Assembly (NCBI GenBank): GCA_019137255.1
Contig: WPDH01000184.1
Location: 22,009-86,008, forward strand
Length of the DNA stretch: 64,000 nucleotides
Origin: Corinectria fuckeliana
Taxonomy: Eukaryota; Ascomycota; Sordariomycetes; Hypocreales; Nectriaceae
Direction: 5' to 3'
Shown here: positions 11,101 to 21,075 of the stretch, piece after piece
How the letters are laid out: each line of letters opens with the position of its first letter
Position numbering within the stretch: the stretch's first letter is position 1
Position numbers and translations under genes: made by a program
Notes under the pieces: model-generated
The model's database searches: none
Told to the model about the DNA's origin: nothing
Seen by the model: the letters and a program-made list of their open reading frames with translations, nothing else

Positions 11101-11685
11101 TCTCCTTGCTTCTGCGACCCTCGAGCTTCCATCTTATCCATTCTGTCTCCATTCGAACTCTCTGTCCGAGACCATATTTATTATATGATCGCACACTGTA
11201 CTTACTTCGTACTCCCTGTTTGCTTGCTTCTTTTTGATTGTTGTTAGATTATCGATTTTCCCCTTTCTTATACCTCTTTTCCTCCCTCGTCCATCCCTCG
11301 TCCGCCTTCATCCACCTCCACTTCCTACTTCCTCCACCTCCATCCACCATCTGGACTACCTCTCTATCTATTCCTTTCTGGCTCCCTCGGTCTACCATCC
11401 ACTCACTTCAACCGCCAACCGCCAACCGCCAACCGCGCGTCACTCCAGCCAAAGTCAGCTTCCTAAGCCGGCGTCCGCACATAGAGTTTCACTCTCTACT
11501 ACGTACATCCATCTGCCACCTCGCTCGGGCTAACTTAGCTCGCTCAACCAACAATTCATCCTGGCCCGCTGGCCAACTTTACACTTTCACAGACATCATC
11601 ACCAATGATCGCTTTATAGACACGGCATTTCTCTCCCCGTTTATCAACTTCAGCCACTTTACTATCCTTCACCTGCCCGTTAATC
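8135..11685. other. 3.5-kb divergent intergenic region, no gene supported
   Basis: This region separates divergent genes (minus at 8134, plus at 11686). It contains short TGTGATG repeats (about 8553-8576), a GA microsatellite (about 10577-10600), TACTTCGTAC-type words around 11020-11050 and 11200-11210, a pyrimidine-rich leader from about 11230, and tandem AACCGCC repeats at about 11410-11438. Open frames of 60-170 codons are scattered on both strands, but none has recognisable domains, splice logic or a signal peptide. Confidence 0.6.
11409..11438. repeat. 7-bp tandem repeat (AACCGCC)
   Basis: Three to four copies of AACCGCC lie in tandem within the pyrimidine-rich leader upstream of the membrane-protein gene at 11686. 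Confidence 0.6.
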
Positions 11686-13317
11686 ATGATCCCCTCACCG
11701 TGGCAGTCGCCCACATCCCTCGAACACAACACCAATGAAGGCAGCTCGCTTGCGAGGACCATCCTCTTTTGCTCCACCCGATTTTGGCGGAGCGGCCTCC
11801 GAATAATTCTACAGATCAGCGCCGTCCTCATCACCATCTTCATCGTCTTCGGCCTGTTGCCTGAGCGTCTGGGGGGCAGTCCCTTAACCAACTACAAGGA
11901 CATCCTGACCTGGAAAGCCGAACCCATACCGGAGTCCAGCCTCAGAATCGTCGTCTTCGGATCCCCCGACGTAGCTGGCAGCGCCGCCGATGCGGATCAT
12001 GTGCGGACGACGTGGACCGAAGAGCTTTGCAAACAGGTAAGAGGCATCCGACTCCTGAAAACGCCCCTTGGCTGCGTGTTGTTATGCGGGTGCTTGTCTC
12101 ACACCTTGTAGCTGAACTGCACGTCGTACGTCTCGTTTGTCCCCACGGGAGACCCCAGCCACGGCTTGGCATCCAACAGCATCTATGCCAACGAGCTCAG
12201 TGCCTTGCACGACATCACTGTCGAATCCAACATCACTGATAAGCCCGCTCTCGATTATGCATTCATTGGCAAGCAGTACCCTGTGCCCACCGGCACCCCT
12301 GACCTGGCCGCTCAGATCAAGAAGTTCCTTGCGATGCCACCACCTGAGGCTGTGCCACACGAAACGCTCTGGATCTTTACGTTTGGTACCTGGGAGATCT
12401 GGAACCTGGCTGCCATGCCCCTCGAGACGGCAGAGGAGCTCATTGACTCCATCGCCGACCACATTTTCGCTCAGGCCGAGCACCTGTACGAGCATTCGCT
12501 CGATCCAAAGTCGGTTGCCTTTTCCGATTTCTGGTCCAACGCCACCGAGTCTCAGGTAAAGGAACTGACGGCTCCTGACGCTGTCAAGAACGTCGACGAT
12601 CGCAAGCTGGAGAGCTTCCGGGTTTTGATTCCCAAGGTCTTTGACATCTCGCTTACACCAGGCTGGCGAGGTCGGCCGGCGCCCACCTTTCCCAACACCA
12701 TAACCGAACACACCCGCAACGCTGTATGGTTGACCAGGTACTGGAACCAAGCGATGGAGTACGGCATCTACGACTGGAAGCAGAGGGCAGCCAAGAAGCC
12801 CGCTGGGGCCCCGAATGAGCATGACGAGCACGATGTGAAGCGGAGGGACGAAGAGAGTAGTGAACCCGAGACCCATTCGCTGCTCGATTACCTGCCTGCA
12901 GCAATGCGGCCCAAGGCTCTCAACGATACCGAGGCCAAGGCCGAGCGCATCATCTACGCGCCGTATCCCTACCGCAACGGTCTCCAGGTCGACCCGGCCA
13001 AGACCATCCTAGACGCGATAACTGAGGAGGAGATGCATCGATCCGCGGTTCGAGACTCTAGAGGCCATGGAACGCTGTCAGCCAACGACTCGATGCGATT
13101 CCTGGACGTATGGTTGCCCTGCGTCAGGGCCGCCACAGCCGATCTGACCGTGGACATGGACGAAGTGAAGGTGGAGTGCTCGGTCCCCCACGACCACCTA
13201 TTTTACGACGCCTTCACCATCAGCCAGCGAGCCATTGTGGAGCTAGCCAAGCCGATGTTGGAGGAGGTGCTAGAGAACCTGTTTTTACGGCAGCCGAAGA
13301 CCAGTTGGTTTTACTAA
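11686..13317 (+). CDS. Single-pass membrane protein with SGNH-hydrolase-like lumenal domain
   Basis: Two exons: 11686-12036 and 12112-13317, separated by a 75-bp phase-0 intron (GTAAGA...TGTAG). The product is 518 residues. A short N-terminal tail with Arg is followed by one membrane span (about residues 37-58, IILQISAVLITIFIVFGLL) and a large domain with several NxS/T sites, the arrangement of a type II Golgi/ER or surface protein. The blocks FGSPDVAG, FTFGTWEIWNL and DHLFYDAFTIS sit where SGNH/GDSL hydrolases carry their Ser, Gly/Asn and Asp-His blocks. The first does not have the usual GDS and the second lacks the Asn, so any activity is uncertain. I recall similar conserved hypothetical proteins in other Pezizomycotina. 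A long pyrimidine-rich leader precedes the start. Confidence 0.8.
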
Positions 13318-14675
13318 TCGGCGGTCGATGCCTTGTGGGATGAAAGTGGTTTCTGGGAGTTGGGGGACTGGGAGATTGGTTTTGGTTTTATTGTTGTATA
13401 CCAGGGGACACACGGGCCGAAGTTGCATGCGTGATTTGGGACCGGCACATGGCGTTTGAGGGAGAGGGCTTTTCGTTATCGAGCAAGGACTGTAGTATAT
13501 GTCATTAGCGGCACTAAGTGCCATTTCAATACCTTGATGATTGATTTGATCAGCTGCATAGTTTGGCAAATAGATTAAGGTGATGATTGATTGCAGCTGA
13601 ATACGAGGAAGGTCTGGCTTTGAGTCCTGGTCAATTGATCCGGCAGTTGATCCCCACTGTCGGGAGATGGAGATATCCCTGACAGATATAATCTAATATA
13701 CACGGCTACCCGGCGCGACAGACTCGGGCATGCCATGTCAAAGCAAGGTGAGCGGCCCGAGGACTCGGCTCCGCGGGAATGTCGGATCTTTCAAGGTGCT
13801 TGATATTGGGGAACGGACACTGCCTTACCGACGGTTAACTGAGAAGCGTGCGAACTGCCCGCGGTGATCCATTTGCCGTCGCCAAGCCTTTTGTGGCGTT
13901 CGATGAGATCGCCCAATAGCGGGGCGTGACCAATAGCGCCCCATGATCCCTGGCTCCCTTGCAGGTGACCGTTCGGTAGCTAAACCCCGCTGGCGGGTCG
14001 CCGCCTCTGTGTTCCATTCTCTAAATGGAACGATGACGGCATTGTTCGCCCAATCTATGTAGACGCACAAAGTGATTGCAATGGTGTAGCCCAATGCCTC
14101 GCCATCTCGGCGATGATGACTTCCCGTTTCGAAGCACCAAGGCATAATGGGATCGACGGATATGAGTCATGCGCTTATGCGACTGCAACCTGCGACGAAA
14201 CAAGAAACTCGGCCAACGGTTATCATGCACCACCGTCGCGTCACACCTCCCGGTCTCTTCGGTTAGGGATGCGATGTGCTAGCCTGTGACTCGATCCCCC
14301 AAACTCCAACCCATATGGTCACAGGCTGCCCGCCAAGCGTCGCGGGAGACAACCCTCAGCGCTTCAGCTACTACAGGGCTTGTTCGGCTCTTTCCGCAGC
14401 GGCCTCCGCGTTGCCGAGTGCCTGACGTAACCGACAGCCCGGGGTGGTGCCTTAACATACGGGGTTGTTCCTCTCTCTGCGCATCAATTGGAACCACCTC
14501 CCTCTTCAGCAGCTCTAACCACGAGACGCGAAACTGCTGATACCATTGCCCTACAGTGCTCTTACTCACGAGACCTCAGTCGCGAGGCCGTGTTCCACGC
14601 AGCATCGCTAACCGTCACTCGCATACCATATAGACAATCCCAGGTAGAACGGCCCGCCGTTCCCTCTCTTTCACG
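13318..14675. other. Intergenic between two plus-strand genes
   Basis: This 1.36-kb gap holds the 3' flank of the membrane-protein gene and the promoter of the App1-like gene. Minus-strand frames between 13825 and 14569 stay open for 70-105 codons but have unusual composition, no family resemblance and no splice logic that joins them. Confidence 0.6.
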
Positions 14676-16037
14676 ATGGCAGACATCGATTTCAGTCCGT
14701 CCTCTGTCGCCCAAGCTATGCAGCTGCGCACTCGCAAGGAGCGGAAGTTCGACGAGGTCGAGGCCAGCTTGCCCGACCTCAAAACCATGACTGTCCAGCG
14801 CCCGCTGTCGGCTCTCAACTTCAACGGTTGGTTGTCTTGGCTTGGAAATTTTAACCGCATGGGCAAGCCTGTCGACGGCGACGACATTGTCTGGCTCTTC
14901 GACAACACCGCCTACAAGTCCCCGAAGCACGGCGAGTGGGAAGCCGAGTTCATCGCCGCCGTCTTCGAACCTGATCTGAAATGCCGTATCGCAGATGTCG
15001 TTTCGAGCATTGCTAAGATGCTGGGGCTCGCCGATGATGCTGCCGAGCGCGACACTATCGAAGAGCGCCTGATTCCCTTTCTCTGGGATATCCAGACGGT
15101 GCGCACGTTCGAAGTGGACCACCACGGGAGCGAGTTGAAGCTGGGACCGACGAGTATTAACGGCATCACCTCCCAAGTCCTGTCTGTCAATCGCAGCTCT
15201 AAGGGATCATTTGTCAAGGCATCGGCTACGGTGCCTGGCGGCGTCAATGGAATCCTCGATATGCACACTTACTATGCTGGAGCGGACGGTTGGTCAATTA
15301 TCTCGGGTGCGTGTCTCCCCTATCCGTACCACTCGAATACAGGCGGTTCATTGCTAAATTGAGGCCCCCTAGACGTTGATGACACAATCAAGATTACGAT
15401 GACAAGCGACCCTCTTGGCATCCTGCGCGAGACCTTTGTCGAGGAACCCAAACCCGTCCCGGGCATGCCTGAGCTCTACGCCGAGCTCAAGTCCATCCTC
15501 CCCCGCGATACCCCGTGGTTCTATCTCTCTGCCTCGCCCTACAACCTCTATCCGTTTCTCCACGAGTTTCGCAGCCGATACTTCCCGCCCGGCTCTATGA
15601 TTCTACGCGACTCCAACTGGCGGAGCGTCGCTGGTCTGCTGTCGTCTCTGACTATGGGGACGGAGGAGTATAAGACTGATCGCATGAAGAAGATCAACTC
15701 ATGGCTTCCCGAGAGGAAGATGATTTTGATCGGAGATTCAACGCAGTCTGATCCCGAGGCCTACGGCGAGATGTAAGTTGACACTCCTCCAACCCGATCC
15801 TCCTTTACGCCCAGTGCTAACATGGAAACTAGCTATCGAACCATGCCTGGTTGGGTCAGGATGATACTCATCCGCAAGGTTACCGACGTCTCTGCCATTG
15901 GCATCGACGAGAAGAACAATCTCGAGCGGTTCGAGAAGGCCTTCCAAAACGTCCCCCCAGAGGCATGGCATGTCTTCGAGGACCCAAGGGAATGCACTGG
16001 GATTGTCAGGAAGTTGGTTGGTAGAACGACCAAGTGA
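14676..16037 (+). CDS. APP1: App1-type phosphatidate phosphatase (APP1 catalytic domain)
   Basis: Three exons: 14676-15306, 15373-15772 and 15833-16037. Introns of 66 bp and 60 bp have GT-AG ends, the second with a GTGCTAACA branch site; the product is 411 residues. Splicing the first intron completes the catalytic motif SDVDDTIKIT, the DxDxT signature of Mg-dependent HAD-type phosphatases. Later blocks FYLSASPYNLYPFL and ILIGDSTQSDPEAYGEIY are the conserved downstream motifs of the App1 family, with GDS..DPE supplying metal ligands. Yeast App1 dephosphorylates phosphatidate to diacylglycerol at actin patches. This protein lacks the long Pro-rich C-tail of the yeast enzyme and is nearer in size to other short filamentous-fungal members. 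No signal peptide is seen, so a cytosolic or membrane-peripheral location is inferred. Confidence 0.93.
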
Positions 16038-17260
16038 GCACAACATCGATCGCTTTGAGTTGCCGTTTTCGCACCCGTTCTAGTTACGGTTACGGGCACG
16101 GTATTACAGGTCCGTCTTCCTGTGGTTTGTACATTATGACTTACGAGGCATGCAAGCTGGGTTCGGTTGGTCGGGTTGGGTAGTACACGGCTTTTGGCCA
16201 CTAAGGTTACATAGATTCCTTGTTCATTATAATCTTGCATGCAGTACGCTTCAATCCTTTTAAGAAAAGATTTTTTGCATTTGCATGATTATTGACAGTC
16301 GTGATAGTTGTACATTAGAGGTCGAGATAATACGCGTAAGGGTTTCTCGACACCCAGAGGTGTAGTACGACGGGTCATATTTGTTCGCTCGAAAACTCCG
16401 TCTTTCCCTCAGACCAAGGAATGTCGCCAAGGCATGGTTACCATAATCTTAGCTTATAACTCCAGCGTGGCCTAGGAGTAGTAATCTAGAACATGCACAA
16501 CTCAGCCACATTCAAACAAAGTCCGATAACAATGAATCGAAGTTGCGATTGTAGTGAGAGCAGTCTGTGTTCTATGTAAATCATTTAGACTGAGAGCATA
16601 TTACTAGAATTGTTGTCTTTACTACGTGCCTACTTCTTCATAGCACGGAAAGGTGAGAGCTTTGAGGTGCCGGTGAGTAGGGATTCGAATGGTCAAGGTG
16701 GGGAATCTCCTAACGAGCTGGACACTGCGACGGGTGCAATTCGATAAGGGAGACTAAGCCAGCCGCTTTGATACCTTATGGCTGCGTTTTTAAAGCTGGG
16801 TCAGATCAAATAATAACCTAACATTAAAGACTGACAGCTGGGATACATGCTGATGAGTTTAGATTCAGCAAAGAAGTACTAGTAGTGAATCGCCGTGGTC
16901 ATTCCTAGAAACATCAAACATTGGATCCCAATGCCGCTAGCCCTACAAGTTCGTTTTATATAAAGCCAGAATCGTATCAAAGCAATTTCAAGTTGACTCA
17001 AGTACGCGTTTGGTTCGTCTCTGGTGCCAATATTAGAAGCCGTAATTACTCGTTGATAAGCATCAGTACATCCAACCACCAACCCGCGGTCACTACCTTC
17101 ATATGACCAGTCCTACATATCCTACACTTTCGACACCCAGGTTGCATTCCATCCAGCGCAGGTTCGCCACTGAGCGCTCCATTGTCACAGTGTGATCAAC
17201 CCCTTTCGATCATAAACCTCCGCCAGATCCCTCGATCACTAACCATGCGGGCCATAGTCG
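16038..17260. other. Convergent intergenic region, no gene supported
   Basis: This 1.2-kb gap lies between convergent genes. It is somewhat AT-richer than its surroundings and holds only short unconvincing frames. Confidence 0.6.
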
Positions 17261-18129
17261 TCAAAGTAATATAACTCGCGGCTCAAATCGTCGGAGTCCT
17301 CTCCGTCGCGCATCGGTGTAGGTGGATGCGAAGGGTGTGAGAGAGTTAAACAGCTTTCCGGCCTCAGCCCAGCTCTCAACCCCAGGTGACACAATTTGCA
17401 AGAAATTGTCCGGTAAGATGACATCCAAAGAGAGCACGAGAGCAGATTCGCCTGCTAGAATAGTTGATATCATGTTGATTATGGCTTGCTTTTCGCTGTC
17501 TCCCAGTGGACCGTCGAGCCATCAAGAGAAAGCGTCTGGCGCCCGGATACAAAGATTCAGGAGACACAAAGGCGGGGAAATGGGAAACGCCATAGCCTTG
17601 ACCTCATTTACCCACCTTTTATGTGAGTCCGCCCTGTGCGGTAGGATGATGTTCAGATCCCTAATGACTGTGAGGTATGGCATAGCGTAAGATCGGAATA
17701 GGTATAAGACGTTTGGGTCCTGAAAGGTGAACGTGTTTGTCTTGTAGAGAATATAAAGATCTTCCTCGTACCTTGAGTTGCGAGTCAGTATGTTTCTCCA
17801 ATATCGATAACTATGTATCTATGCTAAGGGAGAACTTACACCCGTTTGCAAGTGAAAAGGATATCAATCGCCATGTAACTCCACTTGTGATCAAGCTCAG
17901 AATGTCGATGAGGCATCACCTCACGGTTCCTCCGGCAGATGCAATGCCACAAGCGAGGAAGATGTCTCTGGGGGTGGCTGGATCGCTGAAATATCTCCCC
18001 GGGTATGCCAAAGCTAATATGTACTTCGCCAAAGAGTTGCGTGAAGATAATGCGGCGAATTTCAGGGGGCAGTTTCGCATAAAGAGGAGAGTTTCCTTGC
18101 CTGGCGCCTCGATCGATCTTGTACGGCAT
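17261..18129 (-). pseudogene. DUF7730/F-box-like protein gene with internal stop
   Basis: Exon 1 is 18129-17840; a 68-bp intron (17772-17839, GTAAGT...CTCAAG with a TACTGAC branch site) leads to exon 2 from 17771. The joined protein reads LYAKLPPEIRRIIFTQLFG, then ILFTCKRVYEEDLYILYKTN, the pattern of the fungal DUF7730/2EXR-like families (LPxELRxxIY..., LLxTCRxVYxEAxxxLYxxN). Exon 2 meets TGA at 17524-17522 after about 179 residues. The same frame stays open past it for 86 more codons to TGA at 17263-17261, and the read-through (WLDGPLGDSEKQAIINMIST...) looks like protein. The conservative reading is a nonsense mutation in a formerly longer gene; a truncated functional product is possible. 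Its neighbour at 18379-19290 belongs to the same broad class, suggesting an old local duplication. Confidence 0.6.
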
Positions 18130-18378
18130 GTTGATGAGACCTTTTGAGTGTGAATGGGAGGATGGGGGATTCGTGAGAAATAGAGCGAGAGTTGAAGAGG
18201 TGAAAGATGAAGAGGGAGAAAAAAAGGGTTGGTAGTAGCAAACAGACTTGTAGCTAGTGAATGCCTATTTGGCTCTCTGTGGTCTGCCTGACAGCTGGCA
18301 GCCAGCTGAACTAAATACCAAGGCATTATTCCGTGAATGGTAGGCCTGCATCCTGACTTAGACTAGGCAAGCAAATAC

Positions 18379-19290
18379 TCAAAACCGCACCCGCCACTCC
18401 GGCTCCTCAACCTTCAGCACCTCCCAGATATCTTGCGTCTTCTCAGGTGGCGCAAGTGTATCCATGTATTCCTCATCCTTGACTTTGCCTCCGTTCTTGA
18501 CCCAAAACAGCGTCATCCGATCCAATACGCCCGCATCCCGCAACACATCCCGTAGCCCAGCAAGGTCCTGCTTTAGATTCTCCAAGAAGCCCACATCCAC
18601 ATGCGCCTCGCTCGTCCACTTGAGCATCGGGGCCGCCCATAGCTTCAAGTCCCGCGCTCGTCTCTCCTTCTCGGTGATTTCCTCCATTTGCTTTTCCTTC
18701 ACGAGAAACTCGGCTTGGTTGTCGGTACGGCGCCCTCGTACACCCGCGCGCTTAAGGCCCGGGAATTCGCCCAGCAGCGCCCAGACGTCGTTCCATTCCC
18801 ACCAGTTATCCGTGATGCAGACGCAAATATCAACACAGCGGATCATCTCCCATTGCGGTGGTTGAATCTTGCATGTTAGGAGCAAAACCGAGGATGCGGT
18901 ATCAAAGGAGAGCGTGTTGGTAGCGTAGAGCGCAGGTGCTGCTTCCATGTATATCCGCCGACAGGCCAGCAGCAGCAGTACTCCTGAAACATGGCATGGA
19001 TCGTGTTCTTCTTCGTATGAGTGGTAGTGAGCGCGTTTGTTCCGGCTAACGCACACGCAATGTCGCCAGTGGTGGTTTGATTTACCTGCAGTCGCCTTGA
19101 AGGGGTTGCATACATATTGAATGTGGATGAACCTCGAGCCGAAGAGGAAGGTGTATAACTCATAGCGGGCGTCTGCGGTGAGCACCGTAAAGAAAGGCGA
19201 CTGGTCTTGATAATAGATGGTAGGCTGTGGCGAGTCGCCTTGGAGTGATAAGCCGGGCGCCGAGGGCGCAACCAGCTCCGGTTCCTCCAT
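18379..19290 (-). CDS. DUF7730-type domain protein
   Basis: A single exon of 303 codons starts at ATG 19290. After a Pro-rich head the blocks FFTVLTADARYELYTFLFGSR (about 33-53), VLLLLACRRIYMEAAPALYA (about 104-123) and a region ending VWALLGEFPGLKRAGVR follow the order of the fungal DUF7730 family (N-terminal LPxELRxxIY-like helix, then CRxIYxEAxPxLY). The C-terminal third is charged and helical, with two Trp-containing ends. The family is greatly expanded in filamentous ascomycetes and has no known biochemical role; F-box-like protein binding is sometimes proposed. It lies 250 bp upstream of the broken DUF7730 gene on the same strand. Confidence 0.8.
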   Translation of the reverse strand: MEEPELVAPSAPGLSLQGDSPQPTIYYQDQSPFFTVLTADARYELYTFLFGSRFIHIQYVCNPFKATAGKSNHHWRHCVCVSRNKRAHYHSYEEEHDPCHVSGVLLLLACRRIYMEAAPALYATNTLSFDTASSVLLLTCKIQPPQWEMIRCVDICVCITDNWWEWNDVWALLGEFPGLKRAGVRGRRTDNQAEFLVKEKQMEEITEKERRARDLKLWAAPMLKWTSEAHVDVGFLENLKQDLAGLRDVLRDAGVLDRMTLFWVKNGGKVKDEEYMDTLAPPEKTQDIWEVLKVEEPEWRVRF

Positions 19291-19695
19291 CGTGGCCAGC
19301 TGAGCCCAAAGGAAGCGGTGAAGATGTGTAAGAGACTAGGTCCAACGGAAGATCCTAGTGTTGAAATAGTCTTCAGTCTTGATCGCTGGTAGGATAGGCC
19401 GAGGCCGAGTTCTCAATTCAGCGAAGAGGCCCTTCAGTGAATTAAGAGTGAATCAGAGCGGAGTTGCATCCCAACCCAAGTTGTGAGAATTGTGAGTATT
19501 TCTCGCCGAATGCAGGCTTCACTAAATGGGGTATTATATGTGTCCGTATTGGGGCACCCTTGTGCCTGTCTATTGTCTAAACCCTGAGACCCTTTTTTGT
19601 TAACTCTTTTACATTGTCCTCCCTTGCCGGGTGGCCAGATTCGACAAACCAAAAAACGCCAAATCATTCTTCCATCAAGGCCTTCAGGACCCCTT
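19291..19695. other. Short intergenic region
   Basis: This 405-bp gap holds the promoter of the DUF7730 gene and the 3' flank of the lyase pseudogene. No feature beyond pyrimidine runs near 19590-19620 was seen. Confidence 0.55.
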
Positions 19696-21075
19696 CTACT
19701 CAATAATCTTTCGGATGACCGCAATCTGCTCGAGCACAGCCGCCTTGCTGGCGCCGCCCTTGGCGGTTCGGCTCTCGACGCTAGCCTCGTAGTTGAAGAC
19801 GTCAGCAATGTCCTCTTCGAAACGCTCGTCGATGCCCTTGAGCGTCTCGTACGAAAGCTCGTTCATGGGAATTCCAGTCTCCTCGGACTTGGCCACAGAG
19901 CGGCCGGAGATGTGGTGAGTCTCGCGGAAGGGGACACCCTTGCGGACAAGGTAGTCAGCTACATCGGTAGCGAGCATGAACGGGTCGAGGGAAGCTTTCA
20001 TCTTCTCGGGGACGGCAGTGAGGGTGCAGAGGACTCCGTTGGCAATCTGGATGCTGTCGGAGACGGTCTTGACGTGGTCCATCATGGGTTCGAGACTCTC
20101 CTGGAGATCCTTGTTGTATGTGCTAGGGAGACCCTTTTGGGTCATCACCCGAGGCTGTCGGCGTTCTTCTTCTGGGGCATCAGGGAGCTGCCGGTGGAGT
20201 AGGCATCGGCGAGGCGGACAAAGCCGAACTCGGCGGTGGAGTAGGCCCAGCTCCTCAGCCATCATGTTACGGTCGATTCCGAAGGGGTTGCCAGCAAGGG
20301 CACCGCAGCCGAGAGGGCTTCGGTTGATGCGCTTGATGACCTCGCGGAGTCGCTCGAGATCGTTGGCGAAGGCGAAGGCGTACGACAGCATCCAATGGCT
20401 CCAGCGGACGGGCTGGGCGCGCTGCATGTGGGTGTATCCGGGCATGATGTAGTTGATCTCGCTCTCGGCGCGGGCGGCAGTCAGCTTGAGGAAGCTGGTC
20501 AGTTGGTCGTCAATCTTGCGGAGCTCGTCGCGGAGCCACATGCGCATGTCGCAGACGACCTGCTCGTTGCGGCTGCGGCCTGTGTGGAGCTTTCCGGCGA
20601 CATTCTTTCCGATGATCTCGCCCAGCCGGCGCTCGTTGGCAGTGTGAATGTCCTCCTATTTAGCCTGGTTAGACTTGTCTGCTTGGGGAGGTAGGCAAGA
20701 TAACGCCGACGGGGAATTGGGTAGGGACGCACATCGACACCTGAGATGATGGTGAAAGTGCTGGTCTCCCACTCATTCTAAACCTAGAGAAGACCCTTCT
20801 CAAGCTCCTCAAACTCCTGCTAGGTGACGATGCCGTTCTTAGCGTTGGCACGGGCGAAGGCGATGCTGCCTAGGATGTCCTGCTTGTAGAGGACGCGGTC
20901 GAAGAAGATGCTCTCGTTGTACTTGACCATGAGAGGGTCGAGGCCGCCTAGCAAGTGACGAGTCAGACCGCAGCTTCTCGCAACGGTGCCGTCACAGCAC
21001 GAGGACCGAAGCAGACTTACCGGTGAACCGGCCACCCCAGAGCATGCTGCCCTCGGGCTTGGAGCTAGAGGCCAT
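19696..21075 (-). pseudogene. ARG4: Argininosuccinate lyase pseudogene
   Basis: The remnant starts MASSSKPEGSMLWGGRFTG (exon 1, 21075-21021), continues after a 73-bp intron (20948-21020) with GLDPLMVKYNESIFFDR, and after a second intron (20656-20732) with EDIHTANERRLGEIIGKN and TGRSRNEQV. These are hallmark blocks of argininosuccinate lyase, which splits argininosuccinate to arginine and fumarate. Exon 2 carries three in-frame TAG codons (20822-20820, 20786-20784, 20780-20778), each at a place where the family has room for Gln or a similar residue. In exon 3 about 45 residues are missing after the MMAEELG block. The frame is then shifted through the GSSLMPQKKN signature and restored by a second loss of about 17 residues before MTQKGLPSTYNKD. 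The C-terminus to position 19696 is clean. An active enzyme cannot be made from this copy, so an intact copy elsewhere is expected. Confidence 0.88.

Noticed and set aside
13825..14569. Series of minus-strand frames upstream of the App1-like gene
   Set aside because: They cannot be joined with convincing introns and resemble no family.
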